Assembly (NCBI RefSeq): GCF_002160135.1
Contig: NZ_NFJZ01000011.1
Location: 62,001-126,000 of the forward strand
Direction of reading: 5' to 3'
Length of the DNA: 64,000 nt
DNA from: Lachnoclostridium sp. An196
Lineage (GTDB): Bacteria > Bacillota > Clostridia > Lachnospirales > Lachnospiraceae
Below the pieces are notes generated by a model. That model was not told the origin of the DNA and searched no databases. It saw only the letters and a program-made list of their open reading frames with translations. The translations under genes were made by a program, and so were the position numbers. Below are positions 52,710-62,590 of this stretch, one piece after another (position 1 is the first letter of the stretch; every line of letters starts with the position of its first letter).

Positions 52710-54467
52710 TTACTCATATGATATACGAATCCCGAAAAGGTTCCATATTTCTTCCGCCATTATGGCAGGACGCCTCTCCACAAAATCATATATCACTTCT
52801 TTATTTTTTTCCACTTCGTTCATATTCAGCGTATAGGTCTCATCTATGCTCTGTTTGTACGCAAGACTTTCTTCCAGTTCCCCGTCTCTCTCCGCGCAGA
52901 GCTGATCCATAGCGTCACGGACTTTTTCTTCTGTAAAATATTCCTGAATACATTGTCCAATATATCCGGCAAACAGTTCCTGCATATCTTCTCTTTGCAT
53001 CACGGCTCCGAACAGGCTCGCTTCCTCCATCACCTGCTCGATCGTCAGCCAGTCCTCCTCCGGTTCATTATAAATATTGAACCCGGCTTCCATATCATAA
53101 TAGAGATAACGCCATTTCCCATCCATCCGTCCCTCCCCGTAGTTCCCGTTGGAACTGTAATACCGGTAAAGCTTCACATTGTTCAATGGCCAGTCCCAGT
53201 TTGCGATATATGTTTCAATCGCATGATACTGGATCAGATTATCTACATCGATCAGCTCACAGAGTTCCGCAAACGCAGCTTCATCCGTCAGATCTTTTTC
53301 CGCGTATGCGGCGACCTCCCGGTAGTCCATGGCCGCCTCCAGCGCGTCCGGATCCGTCTCGGGCTCTTCTACTGCCCCGGCAGCCTGGGAAAGCTCCTCT
53401 CCTTCAGCTCTCCTTTCCCTGGCAGACGCTACGCTGGCGGTAGGACTGTCCGCACGCAGCGTTACAATTTCATAATGATCCCCGTACTGAAGAAGTCCGT
53501 AATTCTCTTCCATATAAAGATCATCGTAGACCTCCTGCATCCATTCAAAATTGTAGAAAGCTCCATTCAGCCATACAGATGCCGGCGTTACCGATTTGCT
53601 GTCAATCCCATCGATCTGGCCGCACAGCCGCTGAAACAGTTCTTCACGAAGAAGAGTCACGCTTTTGTCAAAGCCATGCGCCCGCAGCACCAGGCGCTCA
53701 TAGCTGTCCTGCAGTTCTGTTCCTCCGCCCGGATAGTTATCGGAAAACAACGGATAGTCAAAAGAAGCACTGCCATACTCTTCTCTCGCATACAATTTGA
53801 ATGATTTATAATAATCCTGCCGGCTGGCATTTCCAAAAATCCGTATTCCCGCATTCTGAGAAATCAGGACATCCCCGTCCGGCGACAGGATCTCCACATA
53901 CACATCTCTCTCCCAGTCTCTTCCCTTCTGGGTAAAATTGGCCGGCTGAGTCAGTTTATCCGATATGTATTCCGTACTGTTCCGATAATCGTCCCTTATC
54001 TTTCCCTCCACCATGATCCCGTACTCATAATCATACAGATTATACGGATCACTGGTCAGGCATACCACATAGGTACTGAAACGGTCTTCTATAGTCTCCA
54101 GTTTTTCTGCATAGAAATAAGTGCGGGTAAATACTTCTCCCCACACTCCGCTTTCCTCATCATAAGTACTTGCTCTTATCACGCAGCTTTGTACCTCTTC
54201 CGAGGCCTGCATGGTTATTGCTCCTTCGTACAGCAGGCTGTCCAGCGTCGGAATACTTCCATCCAGTGTATAATAAATGGGGAAGCCGCCCTGATTCGAC
54301 AGCTCCACAAGCAGATTCCCTTCCACAAAAGAATTCTTCTCTGACGCGGCAACCTCTGACATAGTCTCCACGGCTTCCGCTTCCTCAGAACTCTTTACAG
54401 CCAGCATCATGAGCACCCAGGATGCTGCCAGAATCAGCAGCACCCTGATACTTTTCCAATAATTCAT
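52710..54467 (-). CDS. cotH: CotH kinase family protein
   Basis: A 585-residue secreted or membrane-anchored protein. An N-terminal helix (8-24) is followed by a chitobiase-like beta domain (YYTLDGSIPT, about 64-73) and the CotH kinase domain with GIRIFGNASR, RAHGFDKS and WDWPLNNVKLYR. CotH phosphorylates spore-coat proteins in Bacillus. The DME segment in YYDMEAGFN fits the kinase metal site. An acidic insertion (about 350-400) interrupts the domain. It sits between pheT and queA. Confidence 0.88.
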   Translation of the reverse strand: MNYWKSIRVLLILAASWVLMMLAVKSSEEAEAVETMSEVAASEKNSFVEGNLLVELSNQGGFPIYYTLDGSIPTLDSLLYEGAITMQASEEVQSCVIRASTYDEESGVWGEVFTRTYFYAEKLETIEDRFSTYVVCLTSDPYNLYDYEYGIMVEGKIRDDYRNSTEYISDKLTQPANFTQKGRDWERDVYVEILSPDGDVLISQNAGIRIFGNASRQDYYKSFKLYAREEYGSASFDYPLFSDNYPGGGTELQDSYERLVLRAHGFDKSVTLLREELFQRLCGQIDGIDSKSVTPASVWLNGAFYNFEWMQEVYDDLYMEENYGLLQYGDHYEIVTLRADSPTASVASARERRAEGEELSQAAGAVEEPETDPDALEAAMDYREVAAYAEKDLTDEAAFAELCELIDVDNLIQYHAIETYIANWDWPLNNVKLYRYYSSNGNYGEGRMDGKWRYLYYDMEAGFNIYNEPEEDWLTIEQVMEEASLFGAVMQREDMQELFAGYIGQCIQEYFTEEKVRDAMDQLCAERDGELEESLAYKQSIDETYTLNMNEVEKNKEVIYDFVERRPAIMAEEIWNLFGIRISYE

Positions 54468-54500
54468 CTTATTGCCTCAGCTCTGCGCGTCGTCCCCTCA

Positions 54501-56945
54501 TTACTGTGTTCTGAGTTCCGCGCCCATCTTCTTCCCAAGTTTCTTCATAACCTGGTTCGCTGCGCTCTCGATCTCCTGGGAAGTCAGTGTCTTTTCCTCG
54601 GATCCGATCGTCAGCCGGATCGTTACAGATTTCTTCCCCTGCGGGATCTGTTTTCCTCTGTACTCCTCTACGAAAGACGCTCCTTTCACAAGCGCGCTCG
54701 CTTTCTTCTGACCCATAATCGCATCATAAATATCGTTCCATGCAGCATTGGAATCAAACAGCATGGAGATATCATAATCGGTTTCCGGATATTCGGCAAG
54801 ATGCGCAAACTTATTTGTTCTGGATTTCAGCGGCTTCAGCTTCGTTGCATCCAGTTCAAAAAGCATAACAGAAAGATTCTTAATGCCGCATTCCATAGAG
54901 ACTTTCTTGGCCACCAGACCCATATCGCCGATCTTTTCATCGCCAAGATATATATTCAGCCAAACCACATTGTCCGCCCAGACCGGTTTTTCTTCTTTTC
55001 TGAACTCAAACGCTTCCATATGCGTATAACGGGGCATGTACTCAAGAACTCCCTTTGCCTCTCTGAAAAGCTCATTGATATTCTTTACGCTGCTGGCAAA
55101 TGCCGCCCCGATGTGTCTGCGCTGTTCCGGCAGGGCTTCTGTCTCGTCATACGGAGAACTGTAATTCCGGTCAAAAAACACCTGCGCCTCTTCAAAAATG
55201 GAAAAGTCGTTAAAGTAACGCTCGTTTTTGACCACCGCCTCGCAGAGATTCGGCAGCAGGGAAGAACGGATGCAGCTCAGGTCCGGCGCAGGAGGCGTGG
55301 AGAGCTTCAGAATCCCATCCGTATTCTGGAGAACCGCATTCACATATACGTCGTTCATCCAGGGATACGTATAGACCTCCTGCATTCCGCAGCGGACCGC
55401 CAGGTATTCCTTGATATTTCTTACCAGGCTCTTGTCTTTCTGATTGATCGCGCCCGTAAACGACGTGGTGAATGCCGTCGCTTCAAAATTGTCGTATCCG
55501 TACATTCTGGCAACCTCTTCCATCACATCGTCTTTGATGGAAATGTCCCCGGTCGAACGCCAGGTGGGAGCGACAACATGCATCTGGTCACCGGCGATCT
55601 GGACCTCGAAACCAAGACGCTCCAGGCAGCCCTGGATTTCATCGTCCGTCAGATGCTTTCCAAGTCTTTTCTCCAGCCATGTAAGATTGACGTCAATCTC
55701 TGCCCTTTCCAGCTTTTTCACATACCGGTCGCAGTACCCGGTTACTTTCAGCTCCGGATACAATTCCTGAAAATAATGCATGGAAAGCGCCAGTGCCTGA
55801 TCGCATCTTTCCGGATCAACGGCCTTTTCATATCTTGAAGAAGCCTCTGTACGGGTATCATAGCGAAGCGCCGTTCTTCGGATGCCTGCCGCATCAAAGT
55901 TGGCCACCTCCAGGATCACGCGCTCGGTCTTCGGCAGAATGGAATCCTTTGCGCCGCCCATAACGCCTGCCAGAGCGACCGGTCCCTCGGAATCCGTGAT
56001 CACCAGATCATCGGAACAAAGATCGATTTCTTTATCGTTCAGAAGAACGAGTTTCTCTCCTTCGGACGCATGTCTTACCACGATATGATCCGTGATATTG
56101 TCTGCGTCAAACGCATGAGTCGGGTTTCCGGTAGCAAGCATCACATAGTTCGTGATATCCACCAGCGCATTGATCGGACGCATACCGGCTTTCCAGATCC
56201 GGTTCTGCATCCGGTACGGGGACGGTTTTACCGCCACGCCGGTCATCTCCACGCCAATATATCTGGTACATCTGTCCGGATCCAGAATCTCCACTTTAAA
56301 GTCAGACTGTACGTCGGTTTCAAACGGTTTGATTTCTGCCAGTTCCAGATTGTAAAGGGCGGCAATCTCGCGGGCGATTCCATAATGCCCCCAGAGATCC
56401 GGACGGTTGGTCATAGATTTATTGTCAATTTCAAGCAGGACGTCATCCATGTCCAGTGCTTCTGCCAGAGAAGTGCCTGCCGGGACAGCAAAATCCGACA
56501 AATCGAGGATCTCTCCCTCCTGGGCTGCCGGGAAAAGGTCTCCCAGTCCGATCTCATCGGATGCACAGATCATGCCGAAGGATTCCACTCCGCGAAGTTT
56601 GGAATTCTTTATCACGACCGGCTCTCCCTCTCCATGCCAGCGGACCACCGCTCCCGGGCAGGAAACAGCCACGCGCATCCCTTCTTCCAGGTTAATGCCT
56701 CCGCAGACGATATCCTTGATCTCTCCGTTTCCAATGTCCACTTTGCAGACTCTCAGTTTATCCGCATTGGGATGCGCCTCAATCTTCTCGATCACTCCCA
56801 CCACCATATGATCAAAACGGCGGGCAAGATACTCCACATCCTCCACTTCTACGGTAGACATGGTCAAGTCGTACGCAAGTTTTTTCAGATCCATGTCTTC
56901 CGGAATATTTACAAAATCCTTAATCCAAGATAATGATAATTTCAT
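54501..56945 (-). CDS. pheT: Phenylalanine-tRNA ligase beta subunit
   Basis: PheT, 814 residues. Domains in order: EMAP/tRNA-binding domain (HPNADKLRVCKVDIG near 57-71), B3/B4 editing region, B5, core, and a C-terminal ferredoxin-like anticodon-binding domain. It forms the alpha2-beta2 enzyme with PheS. It starts 15 bases after pheS with GCGAGGAG upstream. Confidence 0.98.
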   Translation of the reverse strand: MKLSLSWIKDFVNIPEDMDLKKLAYDLTMSTVEVEDVEYLARRFDHMVVGVIEKIEAHPNADKLRVCKVDIGNGEIKDIVCGGINLEEGMRVAVSCPGAVVRWHGEGEPVVIKNSKLRGVESFGMICASDEIGLGDLFPAAQEGEILDLSDFAVPAGTSLAEALDMDDVLLEIDNKSMTNRPDLWGHYGIAREIAALYNLELAEIKPFETDVQSDFKVEILDPDRCTRYIGVEMTGVAVKPSPYRMQNRIWKAGMRPINALVDITNYVMLATGNPTHAFDADNITDHIVVRHASEGEKLVLLNDKEIDLCSDDLVITDSEGPVALAGVMGGAKDSILPKTERVILEVANFDAAGIRRTALRYDTRTEASSRYEKAVDPERCDQALALSMHYFQELYPELKVTGYCDRYVKKLERAEIDVNLTWLEKRLGKHLTDDEIQGCLERLGFEVQIAGDQMHVVAPTWRSTGDISIKDDVMEEVARMYGYDNFEATAFTTSFTGAINQKDKSLVRNIKEYLAVRCGMQEVYTYPWMNDVYVNAVLQNTDGILKLSTPPAPDLSCIRSSLLPNLCEAVVKNERYFNDFSIFEEAQVFFDRNYSSPYDETEALPEQRRHIGAAFASSVKNINELFREAKGVLEYMPRYTHMEAFEFRKEEKPVWADNVVWLNIYLGDEKIGDMGLVAKKVSMECGIKNLSVMLFELDATKLKPLKSRTNKFAHLAEYPETDYDISMLFDSNAAWNDIYDAIMGQKKASALVKGASFVEEYRGKQIPQGKKSVTIRLTIGSEEKTLTSQEIESAANQVMKKLGKKMGAELRTQ

Positions 56946-56960
56946 CTTTTCTCTCCTCGC

Positions 56961-57998
56961 TTATCTGAACTGCTTCAAGAATCTTAAGTCCGCACTGTGA
57001 AACAGTCTCACATCGTCAACACCATAACGCATCATAACCAGTCTGTCCAGACCGATATTTACATAGAAACCTGTGTACTCATCCGGATCCAGTCCCGCCG
57101 CGCGCAGCACGTTGGGATGCGGTGAACCTCCCGGCATAACCTCGATCCAACCCACATGTTTGCAGACGCTGCAGCCCTTTCCTCCGCAGACCTGACATTC
57201 CATATCGATCTCAAATCCCGGTTCCACAAACGGGAAGAAACCGGAACGCATTCTGACCGGTACATCCGTACCGAATACTTTGCTCAAGATACTCTTTATC
57301 ATTACCTTGCCGGACGTAAAAGTAATATCCTTGTCCACGATCAGCGCTTCATACTGGAAGAATGCCCTCTCATGATGGGAATCCGTCGTCTCATTCCGGT
57401 ACACACGGCCCGGATATACAAAACGGTAAGGCGGCTTATGAGTCTGCATATAACGGACGCTTCCTCCGGTCAGATGCGGGCGGAGGCAAAGCTTCTCGTT
57501 TGTACTGCCGCTGTCATGTCCTTCAATCCAGTAGGTATCCATACTCTCCCGCGCCGGATGGTTCTGCGGGAAATTCAGTTTATCAAACGCATACAGTTCG
57601 CTGGTGATCTCATCTTCCTCAAAGATCTCGAATCCCATGGAGCGGAACGCATCGTTCAGATCGTAGCACATCTGCGTGATCGGGTGAAGCCCCCCTCCGG
57701 ACGGCAGAATCCCCGGAACCGAGCAGTCAAAGTCCGGAGATACCTCTGAGGCTTTCAGCTTCAGTTCCATCCGCTTTGCATCGATCAGCTCTGTGACCTG
57801 ATTCTTCGCCTGGTTTAACAGTTTTCCCATCTCCGGGCGCAGGGCGGCGTCCAGATTCGGAAGTTCCTTCATCAAAAGGCTTAAGGCCCCCTGCTTTCCG
57901 ATATATGCGCTTTTCACGTTCTGAAGTTCATTCTCATTGGCCGCTTCAGAAATCTTCGTTTTTACTTCTGATAAAATGCCTTCGATTTTATCTTTCAT
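56961..57998 (-). CDS. pheS: Phenylalanine-tRNA ligase alpha subunit
   Basis: PheS, 345 residues, catalytic subunit. An N-terminal coiled coil (1-85) is followed by the class II core: GGLHPITQM, FRNETTDSHH (motif 2) and GLDRLVMMRYG (motif 3). AGGAAGGAG precedes the ATG. It is controlled by an upstream T-box. Confidence 0.98.
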   Translation of the reverse strand: MKDKIEGILSEVKTKISEAANENELQNVKSAYIGKQGALSLLMKELPNLDAALRPEMGKLLNQAKNQVTELIDAKRMELKLKASEVSPDFDCSVPGILPSGGGLHPITQMCYDLNDAFRSMGFEIFEEDEITSELYAFDKLNFPQNHPARESMDTYWIEGHDSGSTNEKLCLRPHLTGGSVRYMQTHKPPYRFVYPGRVYRNETTDSHHERAFFQYEALIVDKDITFTSGKVMIKSILSKVFGTDVPVRMRSGFFPFVEPGFEIDMECQVCGGKGCSVCKHVGWIEVMPGGSPHPNVLRAAGLDPDEYTGFYVNIGLDRLVMMRYGVDDVRLFHSADLRFLKQFR

Positions 57999-58054
57999 TA
58001 TAATTCTCCTTCCTTCTGAGCTTTCATGCAGATAAATGTCAATATTTTACGGAA

Positions 58055-58308
58055 ATAAAAAAACTCCGTCTCCAATAAAAAGGGACGAAGTTCATATTCC
58101 GTGGTACCACCCTGATTCCCGGCTTACACCGGACACTCAAGCTGCGTAACGTGCAGAAAACGTCATTCCCTACTCCCCGTTCAGGAATGCTGCTCCGGTG
58201 GGAAATTCACATTTCTGTCTGAACCCGGACGGGCTTCCAGCCGACGGCCCTTCCTCTCTGACGGAAAACAGAATGCTACTGACACCTTCTTCGCATTTGC
58301 ATATCACT
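58055..58308 (-). promoter_or_regulatory. T-box leader of pheS-pheT
   Basis: The T-box AGGGTGGTACCACGGAAT is at 58099-58116 on the minus strand. The terminator (58084-58092 with 58062-58070, then a T-run at 58057-58063) follows. Stem I carries CAGAGAGGAAGGGCC and GGCTGGAAGCCC; TTC in GTGAATTTCCCAC (about 58196-58210) fits a phenylalanine specifier. Confidence 0.92.
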
Positions 58309-58314
58309 TTATTC

Positions 58315-58342
58315 ATGATAACACAGAATCCTTTAAAGTCAA
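58315..58342 (-). promoter_or_regulatory. Promoter of the pheS T-box transcript
   Basis: Minus strand: -35 TTGACT, 16-base spacer, -10 TATCAT. Confidence 0.65.
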
Positions 58343-58353
58343 GCACTTTTCGA

Positions 58354-58381
58354 TTGACACACCCCGGAAATCGTTTAAAAT
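58354..58381 (+). promoter_or_regulatory. Promoter of the PRD regulator gene
   Basis: -35 TTGACA, 16-base spacer, -10 TAAAAT, 41 bases before the start; divergent from the pheS promoter. Confidence 0.7.
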
Positions 58382-58422
58382 AGAAATAAGTGTGATTACA
58401 TGCAGATAAGGGGGATCTCTGA

Positions 58423-60501
58423 ATGGACAACGATATACTCTCACTGATACAGTATTTGCTGGCCACTCCGTTTTCGTCTCTGGAAGACATGGAAAAATCT
58501 TCCGGAGTTACCAGGCGCCAGTCTCTTTACCGTTTTGAAAAGCTGAACCGTATCCTGAAAGGAGAACATGTCCCGGCAGTCACTTTCAGCTCCACGCCCG
58601 ACAAAAAAATCCTTCTGGCTCCGGAAACGCAGACTGCCCTGCAGGATCTGCTGCAGCGGTCCGGCGGCAAAGAGGCATATTTCTTCAGCAAAGAAGAACG
58701 GCTGATTTATATGTATCTTCTGCTCTTCATACACATCGATTACCTGTCGCTCAATCATTTTATCGACGCGCTCAAATGCAGCCGTTCCACAGTTCTGGCC
58801 GATTTCAGGGAACTGAAAGCCCATTTGGAGGAAAGCGGCATTGAAATTTGCAACAACCGGAAACTGGGATACTATCTGCAGGGCCCGGAGGTAGAGATCC
58901 GCCGTTTTATGATCCAGAACGTAATCCGGACACTCGCTGACCGGCACGGAAGCCAGCTTTTTGACACTTTTATTCACGACTGGAAACTGGATCTTTTTGG
59001 TTATGCCCGGCAGATTATCGCGGAACTGGCCCAGAAATGGAATATCCGCATGATCGAAGCGCGGCTGGTGGAATTCATTTACATTTTTATATTTCTGAAG
59101 ACTCGCCTGCAGAACGGGGTCCAGAATACTCTGCCATTTCCCGACCAAGTAGAAACCGAGACAATCCCGTCCCTGAAAGAATACGATTTTACTACAGATC
59201 TGCTGAAACAGTATTCCGAAACAGGAGTATTCGATGAATCGGACATCCGCTATCTAACTTCCTGGGTAATCGGGATTTCTTACGGCAGATTTAACGAAAA
59301 TACCAAGGACCGTCTGCTGATCGGACGAATGGCCAAAAACATCATGCTGCGCTTTGAAGCACTGAGCGGCGTGCATCTGACCGGCAACAATAAGATTTTC
59401 GTACAGCTGTACGCGCATCTTCGGCCTGCATATTACCGGCTGCTGTTCCGGCTCCCTATCTATAATCCGATCTGTGAAACCATCAAAAATGAATATGGCG
59501 AATTATATCAGCTGATGACAGAAACATTGAAGCCTTTCTCTGTTATGTTTCATGGTGAAATACCGGACGATGAAGTCGCGTATCTGACCATTCATTTTGC
59601 CGCGGCATTTTCCAAAGCGCGCGCGGAGGCACCGGTACGCCGAAAGAAAGCGCTGGTCATCTGCATCAACGGGGTAGGAAGTTCCACGATCCTTTATAAT
59701 GAACTGACCCAGATGTTTCCGGAACTTAAGTTTCTTCCTCCCTGCGACACCTCCCACTGGGAGGATCTCCGTACGGAAGCAGACATCATTTTCACCACCA
59801 ATCAGACGCCGCTTCATACGGCAGATCTTACAATCCCTGTCATACGGGTCAATCCTGTTATGTCAGTCAGCGAAAAAGCAGGTATTAACAGGAAAGTGCA
59901 CCAATGGCTGGGTACCCGAGTTCCCAGCCAGCCGGATGTGGATGCAGTGATGAGTATTATCTCCAAATATGCGGAAATCCGCAACTATGATCATCTGTAT
60001 CACGAACTGCTCTCCTACTTCAGTGAAGCGGAGCTCCCGGACACCCCTTCTGAAATCCGCCTCCATCTGACCGATATGGTCTGGCCGGAGATCATCAGTC
60101 TCCATCTTCACGCCTCCAATCGGGAAGAAGCCATCCGTATGGCATATGCGCCCATGCTGCAGCAGCACTGTATACTTGACAAATATGTGGACGAAGCCGC
60201 CCGGACGGAAAGCGGCTACATGGTTATCGCCAAGCATATTGCCCTTCCCCACACAAAGCCGGAAGCAGGCGCCATCTCCTGTGCCCTGGGAATCTGTGTA
60301 CTGGACGAGCCCATACGTTTCGGCAATCAGGAAAACGACCCGGTCAAATATATCTTTGCTCTCAGCGCCGTGGACAACTCCACTCACCTGACCGCCATGG
60401 CCGAGCTGATCCGCCTTTTCAACGACCAGGATTTCTTCACTCTGCTGGATACGGCAGACGATCCGGATGAGGTAATGGCTTATATCCGCTCGCATTTGTG
60501 A
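58423..60501 (+). CDS. PRD domain transcriptional regulator with PTS EIIB- and EIIA-like domains
   Basis: A 692-residue MtlR/LicR-type activator. N-terminal helix-turn-helix modules (1-170), two PRDs (about 180-395), an EIIB-like domain with Cys in VICINGVGSST (about 410), and a C-terminal EIIA of the mannitol/fructose type with the phosphorylatable His in KHIALPHTKP (about 612). PTS phosphorylation should tune its activity. It converges on the PTS operon at 60560-64000, its likely target. GGGGGAT lies before the ATG. Confidence 0.9.
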   Translation: MDNDILSLIQYLLATPFSSLEDMEKSSGVTRRQSLYRFEKLNRILKGEHVPAVTFSSTPDKKILLAPETQTALQDLLQRSGGKEAYFFSKEERLIYMYLLLFIHIDYLSLNHFIDALKCSRSTVLADFRELKAHLEESGIEICNNRKLGYYLQGPEVEIRRFMIQNVIRTLADRHGSQLFDTFIHDWKLDLFGYARQIIAELAQKWNIRMIEARLVEFIYIFIFLKTRLQNGVQNTLPFPDQVETETIPSLKEYDFTTDLLKQYSETGVFDESDIRYLTSWVIGISYGRFNENTKDRLLIGRMAKNIMLRFEALSGVHLTGNNKIFVQLYAHLRPAYYRLLFRLPIYNPICETIKNEYGELYQLMTETLKPFSVMFHGEIPDDEVAYLTIHFAAAFSKARAEAPVRRKKALVICINGVGSSTILYNELTQMFPELKFLPPCDTSHWEDLRTEADIIFTTNQTPLHTADLTIPVIRVNPVMSVSEKAGINRKVHQWLGTRVPSQPDVDAVMSIISKYAEIRNYDHLYHELLSYFSEAELPDTPSEIRLHLTDMVWPEIISLHLHASNREEAIRMAYAPMLQQHCILDKYVDEAARTESGYMVIAKHIALPHTKPEAGAISCALGICVLDEPIRFGNQENDPVKYIFALSAVDNSTHLTAMAELIRLFNDQDFFTLLDTADDPDEVMAYIRSHL

Positions 60502-60519
60502 TCAGATTATTCTGTATTC

Positions 60520-60548
60520 AAAAAAGCTGCCGCAGAACCTGCGGCAGC
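60520..60548 (-). terminator. Terminator of the PTS-linked operon
   Basis: GCTGCCGCAG and CTGCGGCAGC (60539-60548, 60526-60535) form a near-perfect stem followed by TTTTTT on the minus strand. Confidence 0.88.
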
Positions 60549-60559
60549 CATATACAGCT

Positions 60560-61045
60560 TTATTTTACTTTTTCCGTCTTCACCAGATCAATTCCATGCT
60601 TTTTCAGGCAGTTCACCGTGTTTTCTTCCACCTCGTCCAGTTTTTTGCTCTGAAACGGATAGATAACGCCGGCATAGTACCATCCCGACGGATGTTCCAC
60701 ATTATCGCCCCTAAAAAAAAGCTTCAAAGTAAAACGGGTACGGATGCTTCTTGCCTCTTTCACCTGTCTGTATTTCATCTCTCTGGGTTTTCCAGGCAGA
60801 TAATAGATCGTAAGACCGTCCCTTCCGAATTCGCAGACCGGCTTTTTCCGGACTAACTTATTCCCGTACCGGAACATCGCTTTCACATCGAACCAGAGTC
60901 CGGTGATTCCGAGAAAGGAAAACAGATACCAGCCTACGGCGAAGAAGGCAATAGAAGCAATCATCAGCAGGACCATCAAAAGAAGAAACAGACCTGTATA
61001 AAGCGCCAGTCTTCCCCGGTCTTCCTGAATGACATATTCCTTCAT
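60560..61045 (-). CDS. Two-helix membrane protein with PH-like domain, unknown function
   Basis: A 161-residue protein. Two membrane helices (about 13-55) are followed by a small beta-rich domain (DGLTIYYLPGKPREMKYRQVKEA) that reads like the PH-like domain of STM3941/YcxB-type proteins. I do not recognise a function. It is the last gene of the PTS-linked operon, 15 bases after the DapA-like gene, and directly before the terminator. Confidence 0.6.
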   Translation of the reverse strand: MKEYVIQEDRGRLALYTGLFLLLMVLLMIASIAFFAVGWYLFSFLGITGLWFDVKAMFRYGNKLVRKKPVCEFGRDGLTIYYLPGKPREMKYRQVKEARSIRTRFTLKLFFRGDNVEHPSGWYYAGVIYPFQSKKLDEVEENTVNCLKKHGIDLVKTEKVK

Positions 61046-61060
61046 CGTGTCCGTTCCTTT

Positions 61061-61954
61061 CTATCTGTAAAGATTGTAGTATTTCAGCATCTCTTTGATC
61101 TTCTCGTCGTCTTCTGCAGACAGTTTCTGTACCGGCATTCTTGCAGGTCCGATCTCGGCGATGCCTGCCAGTTCGGTTGCACGCTTCATTACGCTCGGTA
61201 CCGTTCCCAGACCGAGGACGCCGCGCAATACATCGATATCTTTCTGCAGCTTCTCTGCCTCTGCAGTGTTACCCTCTCGAAGCGCTTTGTCCAGTCCTAC
61301 CAGCGTGTCCACGATCACGTTGCTGGTTCCTGCCACTGCCGCTACCGCACCGATGCCATATGCATAAGAAATCTTGGAATCCGAACCCACCAGAAGGCTG
61401 AAATCTTTTTTCTTTGCGATCTCTGCATAAGCGTTCAGTGTATCCAGATTTCCGCTGCTGTCCTTAATACCCACGATGTTGGGAATGTCTGCCAGACGGT
61501 CCACCAGTTCCGGATCCAGCGGGCAGCCGGTCGCTTTCGGAATGTTATAGAGAATGATCGGAATCTTCACGCTGGATGCAACCTTCTGATAGTGTGCATA
61601 CAAGTTTTCATTGGTCGGTTTCAGGAAATACGGGGTAATCACAGACAGTGCGTCTACCCCTGCTTCTTCCATCTTCTGAGCCAGGCGTACCGTCTCTCTG
61701 GTAGAGCAGCAGCCAGCTCCTGCATACACCGGTACACGGTGATTTACGATCTCCACGACCTTTTTCGTGAATTCCACCTTCTCCTGCTCGTCGATTACAT
61801 GGAACTCGCCGTTGCTGCCCAGGATAAAAATTCCTTTTACGCCATGAGCGATCAGATGATTGATCAGTTTTTCAGTCGCTTCATAATTGATATTCTGCTC
61901 CTCGTCGTCATAAAACGGGGTAACGATTGGTGTAATGATTCCTTCGATTTTCAT
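61061..61954 (-). CDS. DapA/NanA family lyase
   Basis: A 297-residue class I aldolase of the dihydrodipicolinate synthase superfamily. The N-terminus GIITPIVTPFYDD, LGSNGEFHV, Tyr in LYNIPKATG and Schiff-base Lys in VGIKDSSGN are present. Substrate-defining residues differ from true DapA (GSNGE for the usual GTTGE). Its place in a PTS operon suggests a sugar-acid aldolase or dehydratase, not lysine synthesis. The ATG at 61954 has GGAGGG upstream, 1 base after the SIS stop. Confidence 0.88.
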   Translation of the reverse strand: MKIEGIITPIVTPFYDDEEQNINYEATEKLINHLIAHGVKGIFILGSNGEFHVIDEQEKVEFTKKVVEIVNHRVPVYAGAGCCSTRETVRLAQKMEEAGVDALSVITPYFLKPTNENLYAHYQKVASSVKIPIILYNIPKATGCPLDPELVDRLADIPNIVGIKDSSGNLDTLNAYAEIAKKKDFSLLVGSDSKISYAYGIGAVAAVAGTSNVIVDTLVGLDKALREGNTAEAEKLQKDIDVLRGVLGLGTVPSVMKRATELAGIAEIGPARMPVQKLSAEDDEKIKEMLKYYNLYR

Positions 61955-61955
61955 C

Positions 61956-62570
61956 TTATTTTCCCTCCGTATCTCTGATGCTTTTGCCAAGGCTTCCGCC
62001 CGGATGCCACTTCACATACTGCTGCGGTGTCAGATTTCTTTCGTTCTGCAGCAGGATGCTCAGACTCTGCAGCATAATGATCTCAACCAGGATCGATGCG
62101 CGAGGAGGCTTATTCATAGTATCGCCTTCCTGTTCCACGCCTGCGATCAGTGCCACATCTCCCATTTTTGCCAGCCAGGATTCCGGTTTTCCTGTTACGG
62201 AAATCAACTTTGCGCCGTTATTTTTCAGAGTTTCCACAGTCGCTTTCAGTTCCATCGTCTCTCCGCTGTTGGAAATAGCGATCACAACATCCCCCGGCAT
62301 CACCTGACCCGCGCTTCCATGTACGCACTCCGTTCCATGAAGCTCATACGTCGGCGTCCCGGTAGAAGAAAGCAGGGATGCCACATAACCTGCCACATGC
62401 CCCGGTTTCCCGATCCCTGTCACATGAACGCGGTTATGATTTTTCTCCGCATCCAGGATCAGTTCTTTTGCTGCGGTCAATGCATCGGTATCGATGTTGT
62501 CAGCGAATTTTTTTACTTCGCCCAGTTCGATATCCAGAAATTCTTTGACCTGTTCTTTTGCTGTTTTCAT
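61956..62570 (-). CDS. SIS domain sugar-phosphate isomerase (KpsF/GutQ-like, no CBS)
   Basis: A 204-residue SIS protein. VHVTGIGKPGHVAGYVASLLSS, ISNSGETMEL and KWHPGGSLGK follow KpsF/GutQ arabinose-5-phosphate isomerases, but the C-terminal CBS pair is absent. It should interconvert a ketose- and an aldose-phosphate. It lies between the aldolase and the DapA-like lyase. Confidence 0.88.
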   Translation of the reverse strand: MKTAKEQVKEFLDIELGEVKKFADNIDTDALTAAKELILDAEKNHNRVHVTGIGKPGHVAGYVASLLSSTGTPTYELHGTECVHGSAGQVMPGDVVIAISNSGETMELKATVETLKNNGAKLISVTGKPESWLAKMGDVALIAGVEQEGDTMNKPPRASILVEIIMLQSLSILLQNERNLTPQQYVKWHPGGSLGKSIRDTEGK

Positions 62571-62590
62571 AATAACCTCCTTCTTTCTGT

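Noticed and set aside
61061-61954. Assignment of the DapA-family protein to lysine synthesis
   Set aside because: Active-site motifs differ from DapA and the PTS-operon context points to sugar-acid catabolism.
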